64,000 bases of DNA, taken from NCBI GenBank assembly GCA_019357535.2, contig CP079955.1, positions 806,001 through 870,000 of the forward strand, in the 5' to 3' direction. The translations under genes and the position numbers were made by a program. Source of the DNA: Macrococcus sp. 19Msa1099 (GTDB taxonomy: Bacteria; Bacillota; Bacilli; Staphylococcales; Staphylococcaceae). Shown here one piece after another: positions 62,700 to 64,000 of the stretch. The notes beneath the pieces are model-generated. The model ran no database searches. It was not told the DNA's origin and saw only the letters and a program-made list of their open reading frames with translations. The stretch's first letter is position 1; each line of letters begins with the position of its first letter.

Positions 62700-64000
62700 T
62701 GATTTATTTACAGTCGGTAGAAGCAACTGGTTTCAAGTCGTTTGCAGATAAGACAACCGTGCTGTTTGATGAAGGTGTTACAGCGATTGTTGGACCAAAC
62801 GGTTCGGGGAAAAGTAATATTACAGATGCTATCAAGTGGGTGCTTGGCGAACAATCAGCAAAATCCCTTCGCGGTGCAAAGATGGAAGATATCATCTTCT
62901 CAGGTGCACAGGATAGGAATGCAACTAACTTTGCACAAGTAACACTTACGATCAATAATATTGAGCGCAGCCTTGCTGTTGATTCTGATAAAGTACTGAT
63001 TACTCGTAAACTCTTTCGCTCTGGTGAAAGTGAATATTTCTTGAATCATCAGAAAGTAAGACTTAAAGATATCACGGAGTTATTTCTAGATAGTGGTCTT
63101 GGTCGTGATGCTTTCAGTATTATTTCTCAGGGAAAGGTCGATCAGGTACTGAATGCTAAGCCGAGCGAACGTCGACAATTGATTGAAGAAGCGGCCGGTG
63201 TATTGAAGTATAAGAAACGTAAAGTGGAAACTGAACAGAAGCTTGAAGACACGATGAATAACCTCAGTCGTGTGCATGATATTATTTTTGATCTAAAGGA
63301 TCGCGTAGAGCCCCTTAAAATTGAAGCGAGTATTGCTGAAGAATATATCGCATTATCTGAAGAAATGAAGGATGCAGATATTCAAGTGACGGTACATGAT
63401 ATCAAGGAGAGTAGTGCAGAATATGAACGTCTGCAGCAGGAGATTCAAAGTTTTGACGAACAGCTTAAATATAGGAAGGATAAGAGTGCACGTATTTCTA
63501 ATAAGCTGGATGCACATAAATCGGAAAGAAATGAACAGCAGAAGCTTCTTGAAACGTATAAGTCTGATTTGTTACACATTACTGAGCGTATTGAACGTAA
63601 TATCGGTCTGCTGAATGTGAATAAAGAGCGTCTCATTCACCAGGATGCGAACTTTGAGGAGAAACATCAGCTGCAAAAAACATTTGCCCAGACGCTGGAA
63701 CATACAAAAAAAGAGTTATCAGCAACAGAAGCGAAAATACAAACTTTAAAACAGGAAAAATTATCAAAAAAACAAAAACTATCCCAGACAGAGCACGACC
63801 AATCTGCATTAGTCGATGATATCGAAGCGTTGATTGAAGAGACAAGAAGTGAATACTATGAACAGTTTACGATGAAGACGAAACTTGAAAATGATATACA
63901 GCATATGAATTCAAGGATCGAACAGTTTAATCGTAAGGAAGAAGCGCAAGTTGATGAATCGACAATGACACAGTATGAAGATTTGCTCTCAGAGCAGCAG
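62699..64000 (+). CDS. smc: Chromosome partition protein SMC (5' part)
   Basis: The first 434 codons of SMC, running off the window. Walker A GPNGSGKSNITDAIKWVLGE lies near residues 32-51; the Q-loop SIISQGKVDQVLNAKPSERR near residue 145 and the start of the long coiled coil (from about residue 170) follow. SMC compacts and helps segregate the chromosome with ScpA/ScpB. Its ATG overlaps the rnc stop (TAATG), the usual rnc-smc pair. Confidence 0.95.
   Translation, partial: MIYLQSVEATGFKSFADKTTVLFDEGVTAIVGPNGSGKSNITDAIKWVLGEQSAKSLRGAKMEDIIFSGAQDRNATNFAQVTLTINNIERSLAVDSDKVLITRKLFRSGESEYFLNHQKVRLKDITELFLDSGLGRDAFSIISQGKVDQVLNAKPSERRQLIEEAAGVLKYKKRKVETEQKLEDTMNNLSRVHDIIFDLKDRVEPLKIEASIAEEYIALSEEMKDADIQVTVHDIKESSAEYERLQQEIQSFDEQLKYRKDKSARISNKLDAHKSERNEQQKLLETYKSDLLHITERIERNIGLLNVNKERLIHQDANFEEKHQLQKTFAQTLEHTKKELSATEAKIQTLKQEKLSKKQKLSQTEHDQSALVDDIEALIEETRSEYYEQFTMKTKLENDIQHMNSRIEQFNRKEEAQVDESTMTQYEDLLSEQQ

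Overview
The window is a low-GC Firmicutes chromosome segment from the family Staphylococcaceae. Staphylococcus-type proteins run throughout: a FapR/PlsX/FabD/FabG/AcpP cluster, FakA, class A sortase, SceD, a SpsB-type signal peptidase and RqcH. The gene order gmk-rpoZ-coaBC-priA-def-fmt-rsmB-rlmN-stp-pknB-...-rsgA-rpe-thiN is also staphylococcal. A complete glycogen operon, a class 1B dihydroorotate dehydrogenase (PyrK/PyrD) and an OleT-like CYP152 peroxygenase argue against Staphylococcus itself and point to Macrococcus or a close relative. The genus is inferred from gene content and recalled protein similarity, not from a database search.

Layout. (1) 1-11228: the pyrimidine operon pyrR(partial)-pyrP-pyrB-pyrC-carA-carB-pyrK-pyrD-pyrF-pyrE, with a PyrR-type attenuator between pyrR and pyrP and a terminator after pyrE. 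(2) 11240-11959: an unrecognised five-helix membrane protein. (3) 12016-24055: a glycogen/alpha-glucan block. pulA and pgcA (minus strand) diverge from glgB-glgC-glgD-glgA-glgP (plus strand); together they cover glucose-1-phosphate supply, ADP-glucose synthesis, chain elongation, branching, debranching and phosphorolysis. (4) 24075-33267: a mixed accessory stretch. It holds a YtrA-type GntR regulator with a frameshifted DUF1648 membrane gene, a TPP riboswitch in front of tenA, a lone PTS EIIC-like permease, a type I signal peptidase, an exported alkaline phosphatase, sceD with a WalR box, and clpL with two CtsR operators. (5) 33279-64000: conserved housekeeping chromosome (rqcH, gmk through pknB, rsgA-rpe-thiN, rpmB, asp23-like/fakA, sdaAB-sdaAA, recG, srtA, fapR-plsX-fabD-fabG, acpP, rnc, smc partial). 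An S41-like pseudoprotease, an OleT-like P450 and a rhodanese sit between pknB and rsgA.

Most genes are ordinary and intact. The points that merit a second look are the accessory block between the pyr operon and rqcH, the single-base frameshift in the DUF1648 gene, the P450 with OleT-type active-site residues, the S41-like protein lacking the general-base lysine, and several regulatory sites readable directly from sequence (PyrR, TPP, CtsR, WalR, FapR, and a possible GntR operator pair). I saw no CRISPR array, insertion sequence, prophage, rRNA or tRNA gene.
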